Shown here: positions 24,222 through 31,173 of the stretch, piece by piece
Position numbering within the stretch: position 1 is the stretch's first letter
Layout of the letters: each line of letters starts with the position of its first letter
From: Lysobacteraceae bacterium
GTDB lineage: Bacteria > Pseudomonadota > Gammaproteobacteria > Xanthomonadales > Xanthomonadaceae
Reading direction: 5' to 3'
DNA length: 33,419 nt
Assembly: GCA_004173415.1 (NCBI GenBank)
Contig: SEHC01000006.1
Coordinates: forward strand, 1-33,419
The notes under the pieces: generated by a model
Told to the model about the DNA's origin: nothing
The model's input: only the letters and a program-made list of their open reading frames with translations
The model's database searches: none
Translations under genes and position numbers: made by a program

Positions 24222-25142
24222 ATGGCAGAACCCGGCAGCGAGCACGACCCGGCCCCCCTGGGTCCCCGACAATGGCCGGCGTGGCTCGGCATCGGCGCCG
24301 CCGCGCTGCTGGCGCGACTGCCGTGGCCGTTGCAGCGCGGGATGGGCCGCTTGCTGGGCCGCTTCCTGCAGCTGCTGTTGCGCGATCGCCGGCACGTGGC
24401 CGCACGCAACATCGCCCTGTGCTTTCCCGAACTCGACGCGGCCGCGCAGGCGCGATTGCTGGACCGGAGCTTTTCCGAGCTGGGCATCGGCCTGTTCGAG
24501 TTCGCCCGCGCCTGGTGGGGCAGCGTGGCGCCGCAGCGTCGCGGCTTGCGCGTCGAGGGCCTGGAGCACCTGCATGCCGCGCAGGCCGGTGGCCGCGGGG
24601 TGATCGTGGTCTCCGGCCACTTCACCACCCTGGAGATCGCCGCGCGGCTGATGTGCGCGTATGCGCCGCTGGCCGGCATGTACCGCCCGCATGACCAGGC
24701 GGCGATGGAATGGGCGGTCCGCCGCGGCCGCCTGCGCTACGCCAGCCACATGTTCACCCGCGAGGAACTGCGGCCGGCGCTGAAGCACCTCAAGCAGGGT
24801 GGCTTGCTGTGGTTCGCCCCGGACCAGGACACGCGGCGCGGCGAGAGCGTGTTCGCGCCGTTCTTCGGCCTGCCCGCGCACAGCCTGACCTCGACCCACC
24901 AGCTGGCGCGCCTGTCGGGGGCGGCCGTCATCGCCTTCGCCCACGAGCGCCGGGACGATGGCGGCTACACCCTGCGCCTGTCGCCGGCGTTCGAGGACTT
25001 CCCGTCGAAAGACGCCAGCGCCGACACCGCCCGGGTGATGGCCGCGATCGAGGCCATGGTGCGGACGGTACCGGCCCAGTACCTGTGGATCCATCGACGC
25101 TTCAAGCGCCAGCCGGACGGACGCGGCAAGCTCTACGAATAG
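24222..25142 (+). CDS. LpxL/HtrB-family lipid A late acyltransferase (first copy)
   Basis: The product has 306 residues, as usual for the family. The N-terminus has a membrane-associated stretch (WLGIGAAALLARLPWPLQRG) and then NIALCFPELDAAAQARLLDRSF. The catalytic HX4E motif is SGHFTTLE (His133, Glu138). The later conserved parts are MYRPHDQ, GLLWFAPDQDTRRGESVFAPFFG, STHQLARLSGAAV and PAQYLWIHRRFKRQPDG. It transfers lauroyl or myristoyl chains from acyl-ACP to Kdo2-lipid IVA at the inner membrane. Divergent neighbour waaA makes its substrate. It ends tail to tail with a second member of the family. The chain length and the position acylated cannot be judged. It may be leaderless (see the TAGAAT hexamer 6 bases before the ATG). 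Confidence 0.94.
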   Translation: MAEPGSEHDPAPLGPRQWPAWLGIGAAALLARLPWPLQRGMGRLLGRFLQLLLRDRRHVAARNIALCFPELDAAAQARLLDRSFSELGIGLFEFARAWWGSVAPQRRGLRVEGLEHLHAAQAGGRGVIVVSGHFTTLEIAARLMCAYAPLAGMYRPHDQAAMEWAVRRGRLRYASHMFTREELRPALKHLKQGGLLWFAPDQDTRRGESVFAPFFGLPAHSLTSTHQLARLSGAAVIAFAHERRDDGGYTLRLSPAFEDFPSKDASADTARVMAAIEAMVRTVPAQYLWIHRRFKRQPDGRGKLYE

Positions 25143-25145
25143 AGC
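25130..25145. repeat. Palindrome holding the stop codons of both LpxL-like genes
   Basis: GCTCTA (25130-25135), a CGAA turn and TAGAGC (25140-25145). Plus strand: LYE and TAG at 25140-25142. Minus strand: PLYS and TAG at 25135-25133, with a TTCG turn. Both genes thus end in Leu-Tyr-X-stop from the same sequence and overlap by 10 bases. Confidence 0.85.
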
Positions 25146-26032
25146 GGTGGTTGCCCGGGCGGGCGCGTCTTGAAGCGCCGGTGCACCCACAGGTACTGCT
25201 CGGGATGCTGGCGCACGACGTGTTCCAGTTCGCGCATGTAGCGCGCCGCATCGGCGACCGGATCCTCGCTGGGCCATCCCTGCCACGGGGCTTCGATGCG
25301 CAACTGGTAAAGCCCCTGCCGGTCGCGGTGGAACCAGAACGGCAGCACCACCGCCTTGCCGCGCCTTGCCAAGTCCGGGGTCGCGGTGAGGGTCGCGGCG
25401 GGCACGCCGAAGAACGGCACGAAGGCGCTCTGGTAGGTGAAATTCTGGTCGGCCGAATACGCCACCACGCCGCCCTGGGCCAGGGTGCGCAGCAGTCCGC
25501 GCACGTCCTTCTTGGCGATGGTCCCGGCGAAGGAGCGGCGTCGCGCGCGGTCGAACATCGCCTCCAGGCAACGGTGGTTGTTGCGCCGGACCACCACGTG
25601 CACCGGCTGGCCGGCGAGTTCCTGCAGCAGGCGCGCGGCGAGTTCGGAATGGGTGAAGTGGCCCCCGAACAACAACACCCCGCGTCCGCCCGCGACCGCC
25701 GCGCGCAGGTGCTCCACGCCCTGCACCTGCGCCAGTCCGGCCAGCGACGACGCGGGCGCGTACCAGGCCCGCAGCAGTTCCAGCGCCCCGGTCACGGTGG
25801 CGCGCAGGTTGGCGCGCAGCAACCGGTGGCGACGGCGTGGGTCGAGTTCGGGAAAGCACAGCGCCAGGTTGGTCCGCGCGTAACGACGGCGCTTGCCCAG
25901 CAACGGCCGCAGCAACCAGGCCAGGCATCGCCCCAGGCCCAGCAGCAGCCCCTGCGGCAACCTGGCGAGGGCCGCGGCCAGCAGGTCCAGTGGGGCGATG
26001 AACCAGCAGCGCCCCGGCAACCGCTCAGCCAT
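25133..26032 (-). CDS. LpxL/HtrB-family lipid A late acyltransferase (second copy)
   Basis: The product has 299 residues. FIAPLDLLAAALARLPQG at the N-terminus is the membrane-associated part; ARTNLALCFPELDPRRRHRL is the family's early motif. The HX4E motif is GGHFTHSE (His125, Glu130). YSADQNFTYQSAFVPFFG and PEQYLWVHRRFKTRPPGQPP mark the last third. Compared with the first copy, the residues around the active site differ (HFTHSE against HFTTLE; QNFTYQ against QDTRRG), so a different acceptor position or chain is likely. It is the last gene of the four-gene minus-strand operon; its ATG overlaps the stop of the ligase by 8 bases, so it should be translated by coupling. Confidence 0.94.
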   Translation of the reverse strand: MAERLPGRCWFIAPLDLLAAALARLPQGLLLGLGRCLAWLLRPLLGKRRRYARTNLALCFPELDPRRRHRLLRANLRATVTGALELLRAWYAPASSLAGLAQVQGVEHLRAAVAGGRGVLLFGGHFTHSELAARLLQELAGQPVHVVVRRNNHRCLEAMFDRARRRSFAGTIAKKDVRGLLRTLAQGGVVAYSADQNFTYQSAFVPFFGVPAATLTATPDLARRGKAVVLPFWFHRDRQGLYQLRIEAPWQGWPSEDPVADAARYMRELEHVVRQHPEQYLWVHRRFKTRPPGQPPLYS

Positions 26033-27341
26033 CGTCCCGGGCCAGCAGGCTGCCCGAATACAGCGCCGCCAGCAGCAACGTCAGCCCGCCCCAGAAGGTC
26101 GAATAGAACGCCAGGTGGGTATTGAACGGGAACACGGTGACGCCGAGGGCCAGCATGGCCGGACGGGCGCGATCGCGCGCCTCGGGCGTGGCATAGCGCC
26201 AGGCACGCCAGGCCAGCGCCGCGCCGGCCAGCCACAGCAGCAGGCCTACCGCGCCGGTCTCGCTGAGGATTTCCAGCAGGATCTGGTGGGCGTGGTGGGC
26301 AGGACCGTCACCCCAGGCCGGGGTCTCGTCCGGGAACGGATCGCAGGCCGGGAACTCCTGGCGGAAGTTGCGCGCGCCGACGCCGTTGACCGGGTGCTCG
26401 CGGATCATGCAGGTCGCCGCGCGCCAGATCTGCGCACGTCCGGACAGGGCCACATCGACGCCGCTCTCGTCGGCGGTCAGGACCCGCGCGGTGCGCTCGA
26501 TCCGCTCCTGGAACTGCGGCGAGACCAGGGTCAGCACCACCAGCGACAGTGCGCCGAAGGCGAACACCGCAAGCAGCTTCCTCCACCCCAGCAGCCGCCA
26601 GCCCGAGAACACCAGCACCAGGGCGAAGGTCAACCAGGCCGCGCGTGCGCCGGCCAGCAGGATCACCATGCCGATCGCCGCGGCGGCCAGCGACCAGCCG
26701 GCCAGGCCGAAGCGCCTGGCCGCGGCGAACAGCGCGAACGGCGACAGGCTGGCGAGGATCACCCCGAGCTTGAGGTTGCACGGGCCGAGGATGCCGCTGA
26801 GCCGGTCCAGGGCGGCGGTCTCGGCAGCCGAGCACATGCCCCGGCCACTGATCAGGTGCTTGAGCTGGTCGATGCCCCAGAACAGGGGACTGGTGCCGGA
26901 AGCCACCTGCAGCAGCGCGTCCACGGTCCACACCGCGACGATCACCGCCAGCCCGTTGAAGGTGACGCGGCGGCCGTGCTCGTTGGCCACCGCCGAGGCG
27001 ACCAGCCACAGGAACGGCAGGTAGCGCAGGCCGGTGGCAGTCTTGTAGAACGCGTGGCGTGCGTCGATGGCATCGAACGAGGAGACCAGCTGCGGCGTCC
27101 AGTAGGCGAAGAACAGCACGCTGGTCAGGGCCCAGGCCGGCCCGCTGAGCAGGCGGGTGCCGCCGCGGAACCGCACCACCAGCAACTGGATGATCGCGGC
27201 CAGCGCGCCCAACACCATCACCGCCTCGGCGTAGCCGGCAGCCGGCCACAGGGCGACGAAGGTCAGTACCCAGGCAGGCGCCCAGCGCCAGCCGTGGGCG
27301 GAACCGGCCTGCTCAGCGTGGAGTGTGGGGCTCGTCGTCAT
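26025..27341 (-). CDS. O-antigen ligase/polymerase-like membrane protein (Wzy_C family)
   Basis: The product has 438 residues. I chose the ATG at 27341; a longer frame runs antisense to nothing useful and overlaps the previous gene. The protein is almost entirely membrane segments (about 11 by eye). LLAGARAAWLTFALVLVFSGW is the core transmembrane motif of PF04932. The large periplasmic loop contains SGRAQIWRAATCMIREHPV, NGVGARNFRQEFP and GPAHHAHQILLEILSETGA; the last His/Glu-rich stretch is typical of O-antigen ligases (WaaL), which carry conserved Arg and His there. It probably transfers glycan from undecaprenyl diphosphate to lipid A-core on the periplasmic side. Its gene overlaps the glycosyltransferase by 29 bases and the acyltransferase by 8. 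WaaL and Wzy cannot be told apart by sequence alone. Confidence 0.88.
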   Translation of the reverse strand: MTTSPTLHAEQAGSAHGWRWAPAWVLTFVALWPAAGYAEAVMVLGALAAIIQLLVVRFRGGTRLLSGPAWALTSVLFFAYWTPQLVSSFDAIDARHAFYKTATGLRYLPFLWLVASAVANEHGRRVTFNGLAVIVAVWTVDALLQVASGTSPLFWGIDQLKHLISGRGMCSAAETAALDRLSGILGPCNLKLGVILASLSPFALFAAARRFGLAGWSLAAAAIGMVILLAGARAAWLTFALVLVFSGWRLLGWRKLLAVFAFGALSLVVLTLVSPQFQERIERTARVLTADESGVDVALSGRAQIWRAATCMIREHPVNGVGARNFRQEFPACDPFPDETPAWGDGPAHHAHQILLEILSETGAVGLLLWLAGAALAWRAWRYATPEARDRARPAMLALGVTVFPFNTHLAFYSTFWGGLTLLLAALYSGSLLARDDG

Positions 27342-28449
27342 GTGCGAGTTCTTGGTAGAGGTCGAGCGTGGACTGCTGCATCGCGCGCAGGGTGTAGGGC
27401 ATCCTAGCCAATGGCGGTGGCCGCTGCCTGAGCAAGGCCCGCGCGCCGGCCAGCAGCGCGTCGGCATCGAACGGCGGCGCCATGCCCTGCGGCTGCAGTT
27501 CGGCCAGCAGTTCCCCGACCCCGCCGTGGGCCCAGCCCAGCACCGGGCAGCCGACCGACAAGGCCTCGATCACCGTGCGGCCGAACGACTCGGGCTTGCG
27601 CGACAACTGCAGGACCAGGTCGGAGGCGGCATAGGCTTCGGCGATGCGCGAGGTCGCCTCGGTGAACGCCACGGCGTGGGCGATGCCCAGCCTGGCGGCC
27701 TCGGCTTCCATCTCCAGGATGTAGTCCTCGCGGCCCGCTTCGCGCGCGCCCGGCAGCCACAGGCGCGCGTCGAGTCCGTCGCCACGCAGGCCGGCAAGCA
27801 GGCGCAGGCCATCGACATGTCCTTTCAGCCGCGTGCCCCGTCCCGGCAGCAGCAGCAGCGGCCCGCTGCCGGCCAATTGCGGATGCTGCGCGGCCAGGCG
27901 CAGGCGCAAGACCGGTTCGGGACAGGCCGCGCGCGGGAAGCGGGCCGGGTCGATCCCGCGCGGGATGACCCGCAACTTGCCCGGATCGGTGCGTGGATAG
28001 TGCGCTAGCAGGTAGCGGCGCACGGTTTCGGAAACGCAGACCACGCGCTCGCCGCGGGTCATCACCGCGCTGTAGCGGCCGGGCGAGTTGAGCCCGTGCA
28101 TGGTGGTGACGAAATGCGGCCGCCGGGACGCCGGGATGCCCTGCAGGGCCTTGAGGCCCAGCCACGCCGGCAAGCGCGAACGCGCGTGCACGATGTCGGC
28201 GCCCTGGTCCAGGAACAGGCGGCGCAGCGCCGGCAGGTGGCGCAGGCTCAGGATCGACTTGCGGCCGATGTCCAGGGCGACGTGGTCGGCGCCGGTATCG
28301 AGCAGAGCCGGCAGCAGGCGGCCACCGGCCGAAACCACCAGCGCGCGGTGGCCGGCCTCGACCAGGGCCTGGGAAATCTCGAGGGTGGATCGCTCGACGC
28401 CGCCGGATTCAAGCGCGGGGAGCAGCTGGACTACGGTGAGCCGACGCAT
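27313..28449 (-). CDS. GT4-family glycosyltransferase
   Basis: The product has 378 residues and a GT-B fold. The start MRRLTVVQLLPALESGGVERSTLEI is the glycosyltransferase-1 hallmark (GGVE). The second half has VIPRGIDPARFP, a binding loop PGRGTRLKGHVDGLRLL, and the family's E-x7-E motif, PESFGRTVIEALSVGCPVL (Glu287, Glu295). The C-terminal helix crosses back to the N domain. It acts in the cytosol on a nucleotide-sugar donor. The neighbours (zinc-finger protein upstream, ligase and acyltransferase downstream) place it in LPS core or O-chain assembly. The sugar and linkage are not predictable. It starts 25 bases after the stop of the zinc-finger gene. Confidence 0.93.
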   Translation of the reverse strand: MRRLTVVQLLPALESGGVERSTLEISQALVEAGHRALVVSAGGRLLPALLDTGADHVALDIGRKSILSLRHLPALRRLFLDQGADIVHARSRLPAWLGLKALQGIPASRRPHFVTTMHGLNSPGRYSAVMTRGERVVCVSETVRRYLLAHYPRTDPGKLRVIPRGIDPARFPRAACPEPVLRLRLAAQHPQLAGSGPLLLLPGRGTRLKGHVDGLRLLAGLRGDGLDARLWLPGAREAGREDYILEMEAEAARLGIAHAVAFTEATSRIAEAYAASDLVLQLSRKPESFGRTVIEALSVGCPVLGWAHGGVGELLAELQPQGMAPPFDADALLAGARALLRQRPPPLARMPYTLRAMQQSTLDLYQELAHDDEPHTPR

Positions 28450-28474
28450 CGGCAGGACGCGCGCGGCCGCCGGT

Positions 28475-28672
28475 TCAGTCGGCCAGGACGAAGTGCGAGC
28501 CGCAGTAGGGGCACTGCACTTCCCGGTCCGCGGCGGCTTCGATGGCCAGGTACACGCGCGGGTGCGAGTTCCACAACGCCATCGACGGCAACGGGCAGCT
28601 CAGCGGCAGGTCGCTGCGATGCACGGTGTATCGCTTCTCTGCATTGGCGGGCGCGGTCGCGGTGTGGCTCAT
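28475..28672 (-). CDS. CHCC-type zinc-finger protein (zf-CHCC, NDUFS6-like)
   Basis: The product has 65 residues. The last 40 form the CHCC zinc site: Cys26 (LSCPLPSM), His37 (NSHPRVYL), Cys54 and Cys57 (QCPYCGSHFVL), just as in PF10276, the family of the small mitochondrial complex I subunit NDUFS6. Bacterial copies are widespread in alpha-, beta- and gammaproteobacteria, often next to core-LPS glycosyltransferase genes, with unknown role. Upstream is TGCTAAACT at about 35 bases, a plausible extended -10. It is the first gene of the operon; the next gene begins 25 bases after its stop. Confidence 0.9.
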   Translation of the reverse strand: MSHTATAPANAEKRYTVHRSDLPLSCPLPSMALWNSHPRVYLAIEAAADREVQCPYCGSHFVLAD

Positions 28673-28756
28673 GGCGGCAGTGATCAGGGCAAAGAGGCGG
28701 CGAGTTTAGCACTTGCGCCTGGCGCCCCCCCCGCGGGGCAGGGCCGCGCATGCAGG

Positions 28757-28794
28757 CAAAACAAAACGCCGGCCGCGACTGGCGCGGCCGGCGT
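28757..28794 (-). terminator. Intrinsic terminator after the YceI gene
   Basis: A perfect 12-bp stem (28766-28777 and 28783-28794) with a 5-base loop; on the minus strand it is followed by TTTGTTTTG. It lies 24 bases after the yceI stop. Confidence 0.9.
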
Positions 28795-28817
28795 TCGGGG
28801 ACCGTGCGGCGCCGGGC

Positions 28818-29393
28818 TTACTCGGCCTTGGGCACACCGGCCTCGGTGGTGATGCGGATCTTGACCTCGTCGCTGACCGCCGGCGCATACAGGCCCAGAC
28901 CGAAATCGGTGCGCTTGATCGTGGTGCTGGCGTCGAAGCCGATGGCGGGCTGCTTCTGCATGTTCTCGCCGGCCTTGTTCAGGGTCACGTCGAGGACCAC
29001 CGGCTTGGTCACGTCCTTGATGGTCAGGTCGCCGGTGACCTTGAGCTTGCCGCCGCCCAGGTCCTCGACCTTGGTGCTCTTGAAGCTGGCGCTGGGGAAC
29101 TTGGCCGCGTCGAAGAAATCGCCGCTGCGCAGGTGCTCGTCGAACTTGGCGGTGAAGCCGTTCAGGCCGGACAGCGGCAGGGTCACGTTGACGCTGGAGC
29201 CGGCGACGTTGTCCGCGTCGTAGACCAGGGTGCCGTCGGCATTGCCGAAGTGTGCGCTCGGGTTGGAGAAACCGAAGTGGCTCCACTGGGCGATCACGTC
29301 GGTGTGGGACGGATCGAGCTTGTAGGTAACCGGGGCGGCGAAAGCCGAACCGGCGACAGCGAACAGGGCGGCGACTAGCAGGGTCTTGCGCAT
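28818..29393 (-). CDS. yceI: YceI-family periplasmic lipid-binding protein
   Basis: The product has 191 residues, typical for YceI. The ATG at 29393 has AGGAG 7 bases upstream and starts a signal peptide (MRKTLLVAALFAVAGSAFA); the longer frame is antisense and unsupported. The mature lipocalin-like barrel has YKLDPSHTDVIAQWSHFGFS, FDEHLRSGDFFDAAKFPSASF, LTIKDVTKPVVLDVTL and IGFDASTTIKRTDFGLG, all standard family parts. Relatives bind polyisoprenoids or amides in the periplasm, are induced by stress, acid or high pH, and often sit with cytochrome b561. Here the upstream neighbour on the same strand is a nitroreductase, 61 bases away, so co-transcription is possible. A strong terminator follows. 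Confidence 0.95.
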   Translation of the reverse strand: MRKTLLVAALFAVAGSAFAAPVTYKLDPSHTDVIAQWSHFGFSNPSAHFGNADGTLVYDADNVAGSSVNVTLPLSGLNGFTAKFDEHLRSGDFFDAAKFPSASFKSTKVEDLGGGKLKVTGDLTIKDVTKPVVLDVTLNKAGENMQKQPAIGFDASTTIKRTDFGLGLYAPAVSDEVKIRITTEAGVPKAE

Positions 29394-29454
29394 GACGTGA
29401 CTCCTTGGAATGCGTGGCGGGAATGGAAGCAGATGGGGAGTTGGAACGGGGTGA

Positions 29455-30048
29455 TCACTCGATCCGTGCGGCTTCGTCGAACGGCAGCCGCGGCGAGCGC
29501 GGGAATACGCCGGACGGGTCGCCATACCCAAGGTTGACCAGGAAATTGGACTTGATGGCGGTGCCGGAGAAGAACGCCTGGTCGACCTTGGCATTGTCGA
29601 AACCGGACATCGGGCCAGTATCCAGGCCCAGCGCGCGCGCTGCCAGGATCAGGTAGCCGCCTTGCAGGCTGCCGTTGCGGAACGCCGGCACGTGGCGGTT
29701 CTCGCGCGGGCCTTCGAACCAGCTCTTGGCGTCGGCCACGTGGGGGAACAGGAACGGCGTTTTCTCGTGGAAATCCTCGTCGAAACCGACTATCACGGTC
29801 ACCGGCGCGGCCAGGGTCTTGGCCAGGTTCCCGGCGTCCAGGGCCGGCGCCAGCCTGGCCTTGGCTTCGGCCGACTTGACGAAGACGAAGCGGGCCGGGG
29901 TGGTGTTGGCGGCGGTCGGGCCCCACTTCACCAGTTCGTACAGGGCATGCAGCTGGGCGTCGTCCACCGGACGCTCCAGGAAGGCGTTCTGGGTGCGCGC
30001 GGTACGGAACAACTGGTCGAGGGCGGCGGCAGCGAGGGGTTCTGACAT
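29455..30048 (-). CDS. RutE-like nitroreductase family (malonic semialdehyde reductase type)
   Basis: The product has 197 residues. I chose the ATG at 30048, with AAGGA 6 bases upstream; a longer frame to 30141 has no ribosome site. The start LDQLFRTARTQNAFLERPV, then LYELVKWGPTAANTTPARFVFV and LQGGYLILAARALGLDTGPM with a later NFLVNLGYGDP, correspond closely to the RutE/RutE-like branch of FMN-dependent nitroreductases. RutE reduces malonic semialdehyde to 3-hydroxypropionate in pyrimidine breakdown. No other rut gene is in the window, so the substrate may be another aldehyde or quinone/nitro compound. A palindrome with TACACT lies about 55-65 bases upstream and may be its control region. 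Confidence 0.88.
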   Translation of the reverse strand: MSEPLAAAALDQLFRTARTQNAFLERPVDDAQLHALYELVKWGPTAANTTPARFVFVKSAEAKARLAPALDAGNLAKTLAAPVTVIVGFDEDFHEKTPFLFPHVADAKSWFEGPRENRHVPAFRNGSLQGGYLILAARALGLDTGPMSGFDNAKVDQAFFSGTAIKSNFLVNLGYGDPSGVFPRSPRLPFDEAARIE

Positions 30049-30100
30049 GGAATGTCCTTGGAAAGATGGAAAGAGGCCGGGGGGAGCGGAACCACGGCGC

Positions 30101-30114
30101 ACAGTGTAGACTGT
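30101..30114. promoter_or_regulatory. Short palindrome in the divergent promoter region of the RutE-like and ELM1-like genes
   Basis: ACAGT (30101-30105), GTAG, ACTGT (30110-30114). On the minus strand it contains a TACACT -10-like hexamer for the nitroreductase gene. An AT-rich run (30143-30175, TTGTTT followed 15 bases later by TAAGCT) looks like the promoter of the plus-strand gene. A regulator bound here could act on either gene. Confidence 0.4.
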
Positions 30115-30198
30115 CCCGCCTATGGCAACATCCTGACGCATCGAAACGGATTGTTTTAGTTTTTAGAACGATAAGCTCCCGTCATCCCGTAAAAGCCC

Positions 30199-31149
30199 AT
30201 GCATTCAACACCCATCTGGACCCTCACTGACGGAAACGCGGGTAACCGTCGCCAGGCCCAGGCCTTGGCCGACGCCCTGGATCGCGGCGCGGTTACCGAC
30301 TGGGTCCTGCAACCGCATCTGCCGTGGAGCGTATCGGCGCCGCGCAGCTTCGCCGGCGCCGAGCATGCCTTCGGCACGACCTTCACCCGCGCGCTGGAAC
30401 AGCCCCCGCCGCTGGCCATCGGCTGTGGCCGCCAGGCTGCGCTGGCCACTCGCCTGCTTCGCGATCGCGGCAGCAAGGCGGTGCAGATCCTCGATCCGCG
30501 CATCGACACCCGGCACTGGGACCTGGTGGTCGCGCCCGAACACGACCTCCTGCAGGGCGATAACGTCATCACCCTGCTGGGCAGCCTCAATCCGGTGGAC
30601 GATCCGTGGCTGGACAGCGCGCGCGCCGCCTTCGCCGCCTTCGCCGCCTTGCCGCAGCCGCGCACCGCGCTGCTGCTGGGCGGGATCAGTTCCCACGCGC
30701 GCTTCGATCTGGACGCCTTCCAGCCACTGGTCGCGCGCCTGGAGGCGGTCCTCGCCCGCGACGGTGGCAGCCTGCTGGTCACCAGCTCGCGACGCACGCC
30801 GGCCGATCTGCTGGCGGCGCTGCGCGGACGCAGCTTCGGCGTCCCGGGGATGGTCTGGTGTGGCGAGGCCGATGGCCCCAACCCCTACGACGGCCTGCTG
30901 GCCTGGGCCGACCGCATCGTCTGCTCGCCGGATTCGGTGAACATGGTGTCCGAGGCCAGCGCGACCCATGCGCCGGTATTCGTTTCCGATCCCTGGCGGG
31001 TCAGCGGGCGGCCGCGCAGGTTCCTGGATTCGATGCTGGCCCTGGGCCGGGTACGCGAAATGGATGCGCGACTGGATCCATTCCCGGCCCAACCGCTGCG
31101 CGAGACCGGGCGCGTGGCCGCGCTGGTCAGGCAGCGGCTGGCCCTGTAA
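30199..31149 (+). CDS. ELM1 (mitochondrial fission)-family protein, DUF1022
   Basis: The product has 316 residues, near the family's usual length. IWTLTDGNAGNRRQAQALADAL at the start is the signature of this GT-B-like group. Other parts are AIGCGRQAALATRLLRDR, VAPEHDLLQGDNVITLLGSLNPV, RTALLLGGISSH, TSSRRTPADLL and, near the end, IVCSPDSVNMVSEASATHAPVFV with the Ser-Met-Val-Ser-Glu motif of nucleotide-sugar binding. Plant ELM1 acts in mitochondrial division, but the bacterial role is unknown; the fold suggests a glycosyltransferase-like or epimerase-like enzyme. An in-frame 9-base repeat (GCCTTCGCC, giving AAFAAFAAL) occurs near residue 145. Ribosome site is weak. Its stop is 8 bases from that of convergent glnE. 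Confidence 0.88.
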   Translation: MHSTPIWTLTDGNAGNRRQAQALADALDRGAVTDWVLQPHLPWSVSAPRSFAGAEHAFGTTFTRALEQPPPLAIGCGRQAALATRLLRDRGSKAVQILDPRIDTRHWDLVVAPEHDLLQGDNVITLLGSLNPVDDPWLDSARAAFAAFAALPQPRTALLLGGISSHARFDLDAFQPLVARLEAVLARDGGSLLVTSSRRTPADLLAALRGRSFGVPGMVWCGEADGPNPYDGLLAWADRIVCSPDSVNMVSEASATHAPVFVSDPWRVSGRPRRFLDSMLALGRVREMDARLDPFPAQPLRETGRVAALVRQRLAL

Positions 31150-31173
31150 TCGCCGCGCTAGCCTGACAGGGCC
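31140..31173. repeat. Inverted repeat across the two convergent stop codons
   Basis: GGCCCTGT (31140-31147) and ACAGGGCC (31166-31173) frame 18 bases that contain both stops. It could be a bidirectional terminator or limit transcript overlap; there is no T run. Confidence 0.55.

Noticed and set aside
23438..25928. Long minus-strand frames across waaA and the first acyltransferase gene
   Set aside because: They are other-frame or antisense shadows of genes with full catalytic motifs.
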